From: Metellina segmentata
Lineage: Eukaryota > Arthropoda > Arachnida > Araneae > Tetragnathidae
DNA: 64,000 nucleotides
Reading direction: 5' to 3'
NCBI GenBank assembly: GCA_947359465.1
Contig: OX375879.1
Span: 93,877,630-93,941,629 of the forward strand
In this document: positions 1-12,349 of the stretch, piece after piece
Numbering within the stretch: position 1 is the first letter of the stretch
Layout: every line of letters begins with the position of its first letter
Made by a program: the position numbers and the translations under genes
The notes under the pieces: model-generated
The model's database searches: none
Seen by the model: the letters and a program-made list of their open reading frames with translations, nothing else
Told to the model about the DNA's origin: nothing

Positions 1-690
1 TTGCTATTTCGCCAATGACTTCTCTTACTTCTTGAACCTTTGCATGACAGATCAAAGTGTATAATGTATTCCTTCCTATTTATTAACAGACTCATAAGTA
101 TCTGTTTTGGACAGATATAGCAGATATACTCGAACTAACGTAAATTCGAACTAACATAACATCTAATGCATTTGTCATAAAGTATTCTGTTCGTCTAATT
201 TTATTTATGATAGAAAAGGTGTTCTTTCTATTTGCTATTTCGCCAACATAATTCGAACTAACATTTGCTAGTAGATAACATAACTATTTGCTATAATAGA
301 ACATAACTATTTGCTATTTCGCCAATGACTTCTCTTACTTCTTGAACCTTTGCATGACAGATCAAAGTGTATAATGTATTCCTTCCTATTTATTAACAGA
401 CTCATAAGTATCTGTTTTGGACAGATATAGCAGATATACTCGAACTAACGTAAATTCGAACTAACATAACATCTAATGCATTTGTCATAAAGTATTCTGT
501 TCGTCTAATTTTATTTATGATAGAAAAGGTGTTCTTTCTATTTGCTATTTCGCCAATGACTTCTCTTACTTCTTGAACCTTTGCATGACAGATCAAAGTG
601 TATAATGTATTTCTTCCTATTTATTAACAGACTCATAAGTATCTGTTTTGGACAGATATGGCAGATATATTCGAACTAACATAAATCAAA
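1..690. repeat. 231-bp tandem repeat array, partial
   Basis: The start ttgctatttcgccaatgact recurs at bases 1, 311 and 542. Its first nine bases also recur at 232. Spacing 1 to 232 and 311 to 542 is 231 bases in both cases. Copies are nearly identical. Between about 246 and 310 lies a short scrambled segment with several attcgaactaaca and aacataactatttgct pieces. The third copy fades out near 690. The array probably continues to the left of the window. Confidence 0.9.
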
Positions 691-1092
691 TCAAACAGCG
701 TATGCACATTACACCTCAAAATAATGGTGTCAACACTTTTGTTCACAGGCCATGGGATCGACAGTCAAATGACTTGAAAAATTAGTTATCATTTAAAACC
801 ATACCAAAACTTTTTTCATAACATCAGTGTTGAGTCGCATGATAGATCATAATTAAACATACTACTAATAGCTATTCTATGGCAGACCATGAGTAGCTTA
901 ACTGACATCTAGATCCTTCTGTTCGTGGGAAATGTTTCTACTTGAAGCTTATCCGACTCCATCCCGCTAGTAAAATTCATATGAATACATTAAAAAGACT
1001 GTACAATTCATGTTACTATTAGTCAGCTCATCTTTCTGATCCCATTGAAATTAAATATTAATGGATGAAATCAATCTTTAATATATATTCTA
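691..1092. other. AT-rich intergenic or intronic sequence, nothing recognised
   Basis: No coding signal, terminal repeat or tandem structure was noticed here. Confidence 0.5.
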
Positions 1093-1706
1093 CTAGCCAC
1101 TGTGTGGCTAGCCCGGCGTTGCCAGTAACCGCATATTTCAAATCCGTTTAAGATGTATTCAATTTAAAAATTATTTATTGAAAGAAAATCATATTTTTAG
1201 GTATCACTCTAAACTGAAATATTCCGCAGATTTCAAATCCGTTGAAATTTGTACTCTAGATTTCACGGTCTAGGAGATAGAAGAAAAAAGTGTGGCTATA
1301 GTTAAAAGATTTATCGTCTGGTTGGATAAACATTTCTCCACGCAAAATCAAAGTGGAAACGAAAAATAATAATTTTCTTCGTTTGCAAAATGAAAGCGGA
1401 AACGTAAAAAATTATTTTCTGAGCGTTCTCCGACGCGATGAAAAAAATTAGCATGGTTCCAAGGTCACACGTTGGTAGGAAAGTCAACATTGGGGTTATT
1501 CTTCTTTCTTCCAGACGAAGGAGCAGGTGGAGAATAAAACTATTAAATTCATTGAAAAATCTTCTAGATTGAATTTTAGAATTCGCCGCGACCAGAAAAT
1601 TGAAAAAACATGTGTGCCAAATCTCATTGCTGTAGGTGCCATAGGATCGTCAGAATTTTGCGTCCCCAAACATACAAACAAACACTTCCTTTTATAATAT
1701 TAGAGA
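1093..1706 (+). repeat. Decayed interspersed repeat, copy I
   Basis: Starts actagccactgtgtggcta and ends with a tail of the form tgccaaatctcatt...cacttccttttataatatta at about 1614-1705. The body at about 1150-1265 (aaaaattattt...ccgcagatttca) matches 2235-2330 in the next copy. The tail resembles the 3' ends of RTE-like LINEs common in invertebrates, but no reverse transcriptase is present, so the class is uncertain. Confidence 0.5.
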
Positions 1707-3047
1707 CTAGCCACTGCGTGGCGAGCACGACGTTTTCCGTGACAATTCTTTTCGCGTGGTCAGGTGTGACCACTGCTCTCTAACCAATAAATCTCTGTCG
1801 GAAACGTAAAAAATAATAATGGAAAAATAATAATTTTCTGAGCGTTCTACGAAGCGAATAAAAAACCAATTATCTCTGCTTCGGAAACCAATACCACTTG
1901 TAACGCCGTGATGGCCTCGAAGTGACTAATAATAAGTAAATGCCAACAAACTAATTTTAAATATTTTAGATTAAAATTCAAACATCAGGCAGGACACTTT
2001 AAATATTCCCAGTTGGTTTGCTTCGCAAACCAACACCACAGTTAAGACCATGATGGCCTCAAAGTGGCTAGCAATAAATAAATACTAATAAATTAATTAA
2101 AATTAGATTAAATTTTAAAAATCGTGTTGGACACATTAAATCTTACAGATGCAGAAAGCAGTAAAAAGAAAAAAAAACAATAACTTTAAGAATGAGTCCC
2201 AACTCCACCCGACATGACAGGCTATACGGGTCACAGTTAAAAAATTATTTCTTTAAAGGAAACCATATTTAAGGTATCGATCTTGTGTCAAATTTTCCGC
2301 AGATTTCAGATCGTCCAAATTTTTACTCTATCTTTAACAATTTAGATATAAAACCTCAAATAGTATTTGCCCGTGACGAAGTTGAAACCGCTAGGAATAA
2401 AGTTATACTAATCAACAATGTAAATCAAAACACGCAAAAATCGGAAAACGGCATGGCTCCAAAGGCATTAGGACGAAAAACTTGGAATTGTAGCGTACAG
2501 TGGAGCTTCCCCCCCCCTCGTTCCCTGTAGCGCCCCTAGCGGAAAGCATTCCAATTAGTTAGTCTGCGATGAACTGCCAACGGAGTAGCATGTGCTATGT
2601 CTGAAGTTAATTTGGAACCCCTCTCATAATATTCGTCTATTTGTTTCTTTGTTTTGTACATGTAATTCGTGTAAATAATTCAAATAAATACTTAGGTTAA
2701 AGTCCTGTTTTCCTTCATGTATTTTGAGCAGTTATGACTGTACACACCCCTTCCTCTTACAGAATCTGTCTTTCTTCGATGTGACGTCAGCGGTCGTAAA
2801 TTGCAAAATCTCCTTTCTACTAGTGATGAAACTATGACGTCACTTTCCCCGACAGAAGAAAGGAAGTTGAAAAAACTCACAAATAAATTTTAAAATTCGG
2901 GCTGGACACAAAAATCGCAAACACTAAGAATACCTGTGTGCCAAATCTCATTATTGTAAATGACAAAGATTCGTCCGAACACTGCATATATACAGACACG
3001 GCAAAGATAGAGAAACACTTCCTTTTATAATAGCAGAGTCAACCATT
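1707..3047 (+). repeat. Decayed interspersed repeat, copy II with internal duplication
   Basis: Begins actagccactgcgtggcga directly after copy I and ends with the same tail at about 2937-3046. Inside it, two successive segments starting gcttcgg/gcttcgc, with aaccaa..accac and gatggcctc(g/a)aagtg, lie near 1877 and 2020, about 143 bases apart. The body at 2235-2330 aligns with copy I. A stretch at about 2440-2880 has no counterpart in copy I and may be an insertion. Confidence 0.45.
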
Positions 3048-3057
3048 ACTACTCAGC

Positions 3058-3195
3058 TTAGGGCTTGAGCTTTAGACAAATCAAGTCATACTTCTGTTTC
3101 CTTAACAGTTCGAAGAGCTTTTCCGCTTCAAGTAATTGTACTATTTCCTCTTCCGATATCTCGGCTCGTGACAACCTTTGATGATTTTTGTTCAT
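3058..3195 (-). CDS. Possible small ORF or terminal exon, unidentified
   Basis: A 45-codon frame starting at an ATG on the minus strand, open from 3222 if read as an exon with a possible acceptor (atttttaaag) just upstream. The product is strongly charged and looks like an amphipathic helix: it contains RAEISEEEIVQLLEAEKLFE and then LLRKQKYDLICLKLKP before the stop. That composition is unlike the surrounding AT-rich noise. I do not recognise the family. It could be the last exon of a minus-strand gene, a transposon fragment or chance. Confidence 0.22.
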   Translation of the reverse strand: MNKNHQRLSRAEISEEEIVQLLEAEKLFELLRKQKYDLICLKLKP

Positions 3196-3222
3196 TGATC
3201 TCCTTTCTCTATGATGTTCTCT

Positions 3223-4679
3223 TTAAAAATTTGCTTCTATTGCGAGCTGAAAATAATTGCGTTGACGTAGGAATTCCAAGCAAAATGAGTAAATTTCATG
3301 ACGTCATAGTTCAGCTTTCACCTGACATTTCGAGGGGTTTTATTTGTTCAGGCAAACATATTTTTTGTTTTAAAGACAACTGTATCATCAGATCCAGTTG
3401 ATACTGGCGTTTGTTGTTTTACTATCACCAATTGACATGCTTATAAGCACAGATTATGGATATGCTCTATGCCTTTCGTAGACGTGCATAATCCTGTCCA
3501 AATACATACCGTAGCTTACCTGCTGCGACTATTCTATTTAACTTTCACACGCTTATTTTATTGAGTCCAAAGAAGTCCCATCCAAACATTTTCATATAAA
3601 ATATGGCGCTAGATTATAGCACCGACTGGCAGATTCAAAAGATGTCATAACTAAGCCCACCTTCAGTGTCTTGTCATTCACACTCCATAAATGTGACATT
3701 TTCTTTAATGCAAGAGGATCAAATGAGATTTAACGTTCGAGTAATTAATTTGTTGGTCATATTTTTTTCTGAGAAAATGACCGTCAGAGTTAATGAGTCA
3801 TAAAAATATGCCGTTTCATTAGCTGCTGCTATTACTATCTTAGGGGCTTCCACAAAACAGTGATTTTTAGGTGACTATTATTATTTTTAGCCATGTCTTA
3901 TGTACTCTTACAAGCATTGATTATTTGTTTAACTGCTGTTTCCCGTCAGAAAAATATCGTATTACAGAGAATAAAAAAAATGTAGGAAATAAAACAAACA
4001 TGAATATAGTTAGATAATTGATAAAACAAAACACTTAAGATGATTATTATTGTTGAAATTATTAAATATATACTCTCCGAGAAAGAATTATACAGTTTAA
4101 AATATCTATATACCTATTTGTAGCAAAATTGTTGCATAAATTTAGTTTTTAAAGGCGACTGTTTCGAATAACATCTTTTAGTAGCTTAATATTCTGTGTA
4201 AAAGACACTGTGACACTGTCTTTAAAAAGGAATCCCTGTAGATGACAGGTTACACTGCAGTACAAGTTAATTGTTTTAGCGTTGACTAAGTTCACCACAT
4301 TCGTACTGTATATTTTTATTTGGTCAACACAATGCATCCGAATAAAATAGCCTGAAATGGATTATTGTAATTTGAATTCATTTGTAATTTGCTACTTATG
4401 TTCTACACTTCTGCTTTACAAATTTAAAATCCACAAATCACAGTTCTACTGTTTACTATTCATTTTTCTGTTAAATGCTTTATCCTTCATCAAAAATTGT
4501 ATTTTACCAAAGATTTAAAAAATGCAAGCTTTAAAGTAATTTAATTAATTTTAATTGCTTATGTATGTTTAAATTCCAATTATAATGTGTTGTTACAATA
4601 CTTTATTATTCTTGACATGCTTTTGACATGCTACCATTTTGACATTCTTGGCATGCTACCTAATTTAATCGTAAGTCCC
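3223..4679. other. AT-rich sequence, nothing recognised
   Basis: Short random frames only. No terminal inverted repeats, tandem units or family motifs were seen. Confidence 0.5.
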
Positions 4680-4682
4680 TTA

Positions 4683-5133
4683 GGCCCGGTGCACACATCC
4701 GGTTTTTCAACATACGGCGCCGCTGCCGCAACGCAAGTGCGGTCTGAGGTACATTATATCCAATGGAGTAGTGCACACATGCCTCCGACGCCGTTGCGGC
4801 GACGCACGTACACCATGCGGCAATTCGTACCGCAATTCCCTATGGCGCCGCAGCTTGCCGCATATGCTTCTCCGGTCTGAAGTACCTTATTTTCGTAAAT
4901 AAATGGAACATAAATAATAATTAATAAATGGCTGTATCCAATAACGTCTATTTTGTTTCAAAATATACTTTTTTGTACACCAAGTAAGCGAAATAAACCC
5001 GTTTTCTTAGATAGAATATTTTCGCAAATGGCGCGAATTGAGTACCTTGCGTTATTTCACGGTTGTGTGCATAGTTTGTCTTCGGTGCCGCAGCGTCGCC
5101 GCACGTTGAAAAATCGGATGTGTACACCGGGCC
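4683..5133. mobile_element. Harbinger-like MITE, copy 1
   Basis: A 451-bp element with terminal inverted repeats starting ggcccggtgcacacatccgg; the right end is the near-complement ending ggatgtgtacaccgggcc. Internal ends are rich in gccgc and cggcg. The flanks are TTA on the left and TTT on the right, compatible with the 3-bp TWA duplication of PIF/Harbinger elements. There is no coding capacity. Two related copies lie at 45176-45627 and 61047-61715; copy 2 has a perfect TTA duplication. Confidence 0.75.
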
Positions 5134-5136
5134 TTT

Positions 5137-6689
5137 AGGCCACATTCTTAATTTGTAGAGCATTTGACTTTTATTTTTACATTATACGTCGTTATCTTAG
5201 TCCGCCCTAATGGAATGGATACCACTGTGATCGATTACTTTATTTTGTTGAGATAATTAGACCATCTCCCAACAATGAATTCCCGGATGAGTACATCTGG
5301 AGTTACTCTGGTAGCGACTCGAAACTTTCTACTAACAATCCAAGACCAGTCCTTAGAGTCTCATAAGAAATGTTTTATTAGGACTCTTGGAATGTCAATT
5401 AGTTTTCTGATAGTTTATATCTTTTTTTGTTGAAAGAAAAGTAATGTGATCATTTGCGATTGTCTTTCTTCCCTCTGTTTTCTTCACGAGACTGCAGAGA
5501 GGAATTGGTAAAAGGCAATCGCGATGATCATTGTGAAAGATCGTTATTTTTATAATGCTGGAGTTCAAATAATGATGCTGCGGCTGCTCGTCAGCAATTT
5601 CGGTCATGATTATTTATGACGCAGAGACTTCTAAGATAAATAAAGCAAAATGTGAACGAAAATATGCCTGTATGTGAGTTAGAGCTATTTCAGCGTTAAT
5701 AAAAGTACATTCCAACGTGAACATCTGAACTCTTGAAGAATAAAGTACGCATTAAGCAAATGTTTTGCAATGGCACCATTGATACGGCATACCAGTAGAA
5801 TTACTGTAAAGCTCTTTTCACACTTGTAACTTTTTCACCTTAACTTGATGCGTCACGTCCGTCAATTAGTTAACAAATTAGTAGGTTGCGTCGAGGACAC
5901 AAATCGTAGTTTTGACGTGTATACCCGGGCCTGTTGTTGGATTGTGGAATGAAAGAAGAAGACACAGGCAGCTTGAAGAATTGTTTATTAGGAATGTTTA
6001 ACAATTAATTCACGGTTAGAACGGTTAAAGTACATCTTGATATAAAAACTGTAAAAAATAATTTTATTGATTAAGGGCCTGCGATTGTAGCGTGGTTCAG
6101 TAGCTTTCAAATGAATCAAATTACGCAGCATTTACTAAACGTAATCAAAAGTTACAGTAGCCCAAAGCTAGCCCAGCACCATTGAATTTCGAGATATTGT
6201 TCACCCCCTCCCAGCGCTCTGTGTTTGTGTTCTCAGCCCGACGGTTATGTTAGGTACAGACGTCCTTTGTCTACACAACGCTGTATGTTTCTGGATGTTT
6301 CTCCTAATCTCTCCATCCCTCTATATTAAAAAAAAGTTACCGCCGACACCGCAGGATTGAAAACTGTGTTGTTTAGCTCGATTCTTAGACGGTTTCCCGA
6401 GAAAGTACTGATCGGAAAAAAACAAAATTAACATGGTTTGTTCTTCATTGTTTTTCCTGGACAATTATTAAGATTTTTTTTTCCGATGCGGTTATTAGTT
6501 TAGGGGTTATTAAGTGTCAAAATTGAAGAAGCGAAATTTCTTCCGCGAGTGAGCAAAATACATACAAATTTTCAGTCTTCAGCCGTGAGTTTTTTTTAAA
6601 GAGTACCTCTCAACGTAAATTTTTGCAGCTCGTCGAGTTTTTTTTGAAATTTCAATTTGGTTCTTGATAATATTTTTATGAAATTCGGG
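5137..6689. other. No gene or element recognised
   Basis: The stretch from 5137 to 6689 has only short frames and no clear repeat ends. A minus-strand frame of 70 codons at 5395-5607 shows no family motif. Confidence 0.45.
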
Positions 6690-7055
6690 AAAAATCGGGA
6701 CATTTTTGTAACTTTTTTTAAAACTGCCGTATCTATATCTTATTTCTATTAGTTTTTAATTTTTAAATATCGCAGTATACCTCAGAATGTACTCTTTCTT
6801 ACGGTACTATTATTTTTGAAATCGGTTAATAATTAAATTGGATGTGATCAAAAGTTGGTCAGACAAAATTCGGAATCTTTGGATATTTTCGCTATTTTTT
6901 GTAAAAACTATTATATCTACAGCAAAAACCATTATTTTTTAAATTTGTGAACATCACCGAATACATTACATTACACTCTTTCTTATGGTACAATTATTTT
7001 TCAAATTGGTTAATAAATAAAATCGATGCAATTAAAAGTCAGTTCAAAATGCTTC
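6690..7055. repeat. Diverged tandem duplication, about 182-bp spacing
   Basis: The segment around actctttcttacggtac (about 6790) and the following gaaatcggttaataa-type bases recurs as actctttcttatggtac near 6973 with similar flanks on both sides. Two decayed units lie immediately left of the Tc1 element. Confidence 0.5.
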
Positions 7056-7061
7056 TAAATA

Positions 7062-9129
7062 CAGTGGCTCCCAAAAGTGTTCGTACTCTTGTGAATTTCA
7101 ATGAAATATTACTCTACCCATTAATAAAAATTAATATTTCAGAATCGGAATTTTTTAATAATATCAATAACTTGTTCTTAACCCAACTATTGTTTTATGT
7201 AGTTTGTTCTTAACCAAACTACATAAAATATTTTTTAAACATAGTAAAACGTTGTTTTTTTTTTGGTAAATCAATAATCAAAAAGCAGCAAAAAAAGTTT
7301 TTTCTCACAAAAGTCTTCGTACACTTTACAAAAATCTCTACATATTAATAAATATTGTAATATTTCGGTATATTATCCTATAACATCCGCAACACCTTTT
7401 AAAATCTGGGAATAGAGTTCACTAGTTTTTTTGTAATTTCTGCGTCAATGTTCCTTTATTCTTCAATCATTACTATTTTAGTTTGCTCTTCCTTTTACTG
7501 TCGTGTCTTCGTACTCTAACCTTCAGTTCTCTCCAAGTGTGTTCAATTGGGTTTTAATCTGGTGACTGAGGTGGTGTTTTGAGAACTTATGGACAATTAT
7601 AGACATATCAGAGCCTTGTGATTAGGGCCGTATAATCTTGTAAAAAACAAATTGTTTCCAATGCTCAAAATTTGGGCTGATAATTTTAAATTGTCTTTTA
7701 AAATATTTAAATAAAAAGAATTATTCATTGTGCCATCAATAAATACAAACTTATCTTATCCTGATGTCGACATGCACCCCACTCAAGAAACCTCCACCGT
7801 CATGCTTTCCTGTTCCAACTAAGTTCTTGGAAATAAGTTCCTCGTTTTTATTCTCCGTACAATTATATGCCCATCAGAACAAATAATACTTAATTTGCTT
7901 TTCATCTGCAAATAAGACAAGATTTCAATACTTTTCGTGTTTTTTCATCATTGATTTTGCGAAAAAAGCCTAAGCTCTCTTATTTTTCGCACTTACAAAC
8001 CTTTTTCTTCGATCAGAACGCCCATTTAATACAGCTGATCTGAGTATTCGTCGAACAGTATCAGATAAATTGAAGTTGAACATTTTTTAATTAAATTCTG
8101 TGGAAATGTTTATAGGATATGGATTTTTCACAAATTTTCTAACCATAAATCTTTAATCACGTTGAGGTAACTTTGCCGGACGACATAATTCTGTTACCTT
8201 GTGCTTTCGATCAGATTTTTTTCTTTAAAACGTTTCATAACATACTGTACTGTAGAATGAGATGAATTTACTAATTTAGTAAATTCAACTTTTATGAATT
8301 TACTAATTTAGTGATATTCGGAACTGATTTACCACTACTAGGATGAAAAACAATCAATTTTCGTATGCTGTTCGTTGTTTCCTTACGACTACGAGAAATT
8401 TTAAAGTAATAAATAGAATATTACGGTGCAAATAAACTAAAATTAAAGACAAACAATTTTTAAATGTCTACAGAATGCACAAAATTTTTTTTAAAAAGGG
8501 AAAGACGATAATTTTATTTACGAATTTTCTGAAAATGTTTCGGGGCACGATCATTTTTGTGACGTCTTCTTTCTCTGCCTCCTTGCGTTTCATTTTTATA
8601 CGAAGAAAATGAGACAATATTATTTTTTTTAACCCTACAGTGCATAGTGTAGCCATTTGGCTACATATATTCTTTCTCCCATACCAGCTCTAATAAATGT
8701 TTCCAAACGGCAACACTATGCAGTAAATATGATAAAAATCTCAATTCATGTCATCAGATCTTAAAATTGACAATAGATGGAGGTGGAAGTTCTATTTTGT
8801 TAACAAAATGTTAACGAAATTTCAATTGAAGTGTGTTGCTGCATGGTGTAGCCAATTGTCACAGTTTAGTTTTTTGTCAAAACAACATGGTAAAACATGT
8901 TTTATTTTTTAAATACTTTTTTATTAATTTACACTATTATAAAAATCAAACACATTTTTTTCAGATGAAATTAAAAAAACCTTCATTGTAGGGTTAAATG
9001 TTAGGTTTTATTTAGAATTACATGGAGATTATATGAAACAATTGTGTACTTTATACTCGAATTCACTTCCTGGCTACAGCCCTTTTTCAACAAATTTTTA
9101 AAGTGTAGGAACACTTTTGGGAGGCACTG
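7062..9129 (-). mobile_element. Tc1-like transposon, decayed, with a nested MITE
   Basis: Ends are cagtggctcccaaaagtgtt on the left and its near-complement (aacacttttgggaggcactg) on the right, each flanked by TA, the Tc1/mariner target. On the minus strand near 7520-7580 a remnant of the catalytic region is visible (PPQSP/LNPIEHTWRELK-like, with frameshifts), and near 7960-8060 an upstream transposase remnant rich in Arg and Lys. No intact frame remains. Without the MITE at 8633-8993 the element would be about 1.7 kb, a normal Tc1 length. Confidence 0.8.
8633..8993. mobile_element. piggyBac-type MITE nested in the Tc1 element
   Basis: A 361-bp non-coding element flanked on both sides by TTAA (8629-8632 and 8994-8997). 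Its ends are ccctacagtg and the complement of ccctacaatg. TTAA duplication with CCC-starting ends is the piggyBac signature. It lies inside the Tc1 element and is therefore younger than it. Confidence 0.75.
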
Positions 9130-9364
9130 TATTTTAAGTACCTAAATTTTTGGAAGCATATGTGAAAATAATCATTATTTCCTGTTTGTGCGCGCGTGCC
9201 GGATAAAATTAATTTGCGCGAATGCCAAACGATTATCGACTATTGATGTTTTGGCCACAGAGAAGTCTTGGAACGCGTAGAATTAAGAATCGTTTGCAGT
9301 TTAATTTTCTATGTTTTTATTCGTTAGATGTCAGTTGTGGCAGTATTTAAAAAGACGTCTTTAG

Positions 9365-9600
9365 AATTTAATGTGTTCTTGTTATAGTTAGTTTATGTTC
9401 TTTTTATAGTTAGTTTGTGTTCTTTTTTTGTTTGTTTGTGTTATTGTTATAATTAGTTTGTGCTCTTGTTATAGTTAGTTTCTGATCCTATAGTCCTTGT
9501 ACTCTTATTAGTATAGTTCTAGTATTCTTGTTTGTATAGTTCTAGTATTCTTGTTAGTATTGTTCTAGATTTCTTGTTAGTATAGTTCGTGTTAAGAATT
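9365..9600. repeat. Two adjoining degenerate minisatellites
   Basis: First, units of the form tgttatagttagtttgtgtt from about 9373 to 9485; then units of the form gtatagttctagtattcttg from about 9510 to 9595. Both are short arrays of four to six imperfect copies. Confidence 0.75.
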
Positions 9601-9659
9601 CTTTCACTAGCTGTACGTCGATTTTTATACCTTAACGCAGCCCTCGAAATAGATTTTTT

Positions 9660-9742
9660 AATACAGGTGCACTTTGTGCACCTAAGTTTTTATATTAGGT
9701 GCACAGATTATATTTTAGGTGCACAGTTAAAAAAACGTAATG
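9660..9742. repeat. Palindromic aggtgcac repeats, cluster 1
   Basis: Contains caggtgcactttgtgcacct, a near-perfect inverted repeat, and two further aggtgcacag units within 60 bases. A second cluster lies at 10305-10385. These may be the two inner ends of one decayed DNA transposon, but I could not define its termini. Confidence 0.45.
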
Positions 9743-10304
9743 TTAGAGCATTAACTTAATATAAACTACTTTATTAGTTGGGTATGTTTAGATAGGTAAG
9801 TAGTAGATAGTAAATAAAAATATTTAAACAATTTTATTTTACCTGAGAAAATATTACTTACAACTATCCAGTCATCATTAGTCATCGGTGGGCAAAAAAC
9901 ACATAAAAAATAAACGAGTACACAATATTTTAAGCAGATAAAATCTGAGTTTAAAGATAAAAAATGAAAATATTTGCATACGATATGCAGTGTCTAGACA
10001 ATTCTCAAGAATTCCCACGGCTTTACACTTTATTGAAACACGAAGTGTTTACAGAAATGCGGGAATACAGAAACAGAAATTCCAACAGAGCCATCTGAAA
10101 AACGTTTCGATCATCGGAAAGTTCTGGTAGCAATGGCACCAAGTAAACCTACCTCCTATATAATCCCGTTACGACACAGCGATTTTGTTTTTGCATAGTG
10201 TGTATTTAGGAAATTTAATTACGTTAATTAGAGCGAGAGAGGTTGATGCTAATATTTTGTTCAAACGTCAAAATAACATAAAACGTGTCCCCCCCCCTCT
10301 CTTC
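9743..10304. other. Sequence between the two gtgcac clusters, nothing recognised
   Basis: AT-rich, with a poly-C run near 10290. No coding homology seen. Confidence 0.4.
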
Positions 10305-10385
10305 TTTTTTAACGTTAGGAGCACTGCGTGCACCTGGAGGGAAAAAATTAGGTGCACAATTTTATTTTCATGTACACAGTGCAGA
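10305..10385. repeat. Palindromic gtgcac repeats, cluster 2
   Basis: Contains actgcgtgcacctgg and ttaggtgcacaatttt, matching the core of cluster 1 at 9660-9742. Confidence 0.4.
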
Positions 10386-12349
10386 TCTCTGCGAATGTAC
10401 ATAGATTTTGGAAATAAATGCACGTTTAATTATATAGTCCACTTGAACCTATTACATTGTGTGAGACATTTACCTAACTGATTTCTTTATTGATACTGAA
10501 ACCTTTATCTGTAAATACTTTGTCCACAGACTGACATAAGACTCTTCAGATTAAAAACAACATAGCTCTTTGGAGGTCCAAGTTGAGTGATGACGTAAAT
10601 TTTGTTGTTAGGCCATTTCTGTCTGGGAGGTATGACTAAACACTATGATAAAAAAAATTCACTCATATCAACTGACAATATACCGATCACTCATGCGCGA
10701 AGGATAGGTGGCCGATGACGTTTGACTGAAAGGATCCCTGAGTAGCAATCTAATTCTGCTATGGACTAATTCTGAACAAACAAGTTAACGGTTTTTTATT
10801 TATTTACATGTATTTAATCTTGTACCGTACTTTGATGTAACGAGTCGGAACGGACAAGAAAACGGTACTTCATTTACTTACTCGTGGATTAAATCTTGAC
10901 CATCTTCGACGTGAAGTGACAAAAAGGTTAAGTGTGCAATGAATTTAAATGAAACTTCTTGGGTCAGCTTTTCTGTTACAAATAATATGTTTGTGTTGAA
11001 GTGGCAACGATTTGCTAGACTTTTATGAGAACAAATGTTTTTTTTTTCCTTATTTTCTTATTCCAATTTAACAATTCTTGGACAGAAGCGTCCTGTAATT
11101 AGCATACGTTAATGAGGGATTTTTTTTTTGTAATTGAAGGGCTCCGTGCAACATAATAATAAGCTACCGAAATACATCCTTATATATGTATCCCGAAATG
11201 AAAATCTTAAGCAAGTAAAATACTCAAAAGAATATATGGTTATTTTAATAAGTGGCTTAATATTTGAAATTTTAAGATAACATAACCTCTAGAAAAGTTC
11301 ATAAGCCTTTCTAATTTCGGAAATTATTAAAACTTGCTCTCCGGAAAGATAAGTCATCATTATGTTTTGATAACCGAAGCTCTAAAATTATTCTAGTCTG
11401 CCCATTTTAACTGTTATTGGTCCGCCTATAATTTTATAAACTATCGATAGCTGATAGATGAGTATGATATGGTTTCCACTGTAAACAATCAAACCAGACT
11501 GGGAAGATTTTATTTCTGTGATCCAAATGTTGCTATACATATGCATGCTATATACATATGAGGTTATTTTAAAATTCAGTTTTTCACCATTTTGATTGGA
11601 ATTAACACTAATTTATGATCAATTAAATATCAAACGTCAATTTAAAATTATAATTAGTGAAGTTCTGAAATCGTATTCGAACTTTTGTTACTTATGGAAT
11701 ACGTACAGGAAATACCTCTTATGGTGGCAAAAACAATATTGCTACTTATATTTAGATTGGTTGAGAATGCTTCTGATAGAGTTAGTTATATGTCGATATT
11801 TATATTCACACATTTCATATAAAATATTTTACTTGCCAGGATGTAAGCTAATTTCCTAGCACTTTATTTTGAAAATTACTTAGCAATGCACTTTACATAG
11901 TGTCCTACGCTCCTAGACACTCTTCTTCAACCATCTCAATAATAAATATCTTTTTAAATCCTTAATAAATGAGGAAATAAGAGAAAAAATGTTAGTTTGC
12001 AAAAAAAAATGTGGTCTCAAGAGATAAATTTTTAATCTAAGTACATATAAAAATGTATTTTATCTAGAGAAAAAAGAAAACTTATTAGCTATTCACTCTA
12101 ATGAATTTCAAAGCCATTCCAAAGTGCTATATAATCTTATTACACTGTACCTAAGTGCTCACTGCACCATAAGTCGAACTAATTATAAGCACTGTTGTTG
12201 ATAAATAGATTATCAAAACATGTCGCAAGATACACTCAGACTTTTTTATGGTTTCCGATAGTATAAATTTATCTAATACAATTAAACTTAAGTTTCAAGA
12301 CTTCTATCCTTTGACCCACCATTTAAAAACAAAACACATCTGTATACAT
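10386..12349. other. AT-rich sequence, nothing recognised
   Basis: The longest frame (11596-11859, + strand, 87 codons) is hydrophobic and Leu/Tyr-rich, as expected by chance from AT-rich DNA. No repeat ends were identified. Confidence 0.45.
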
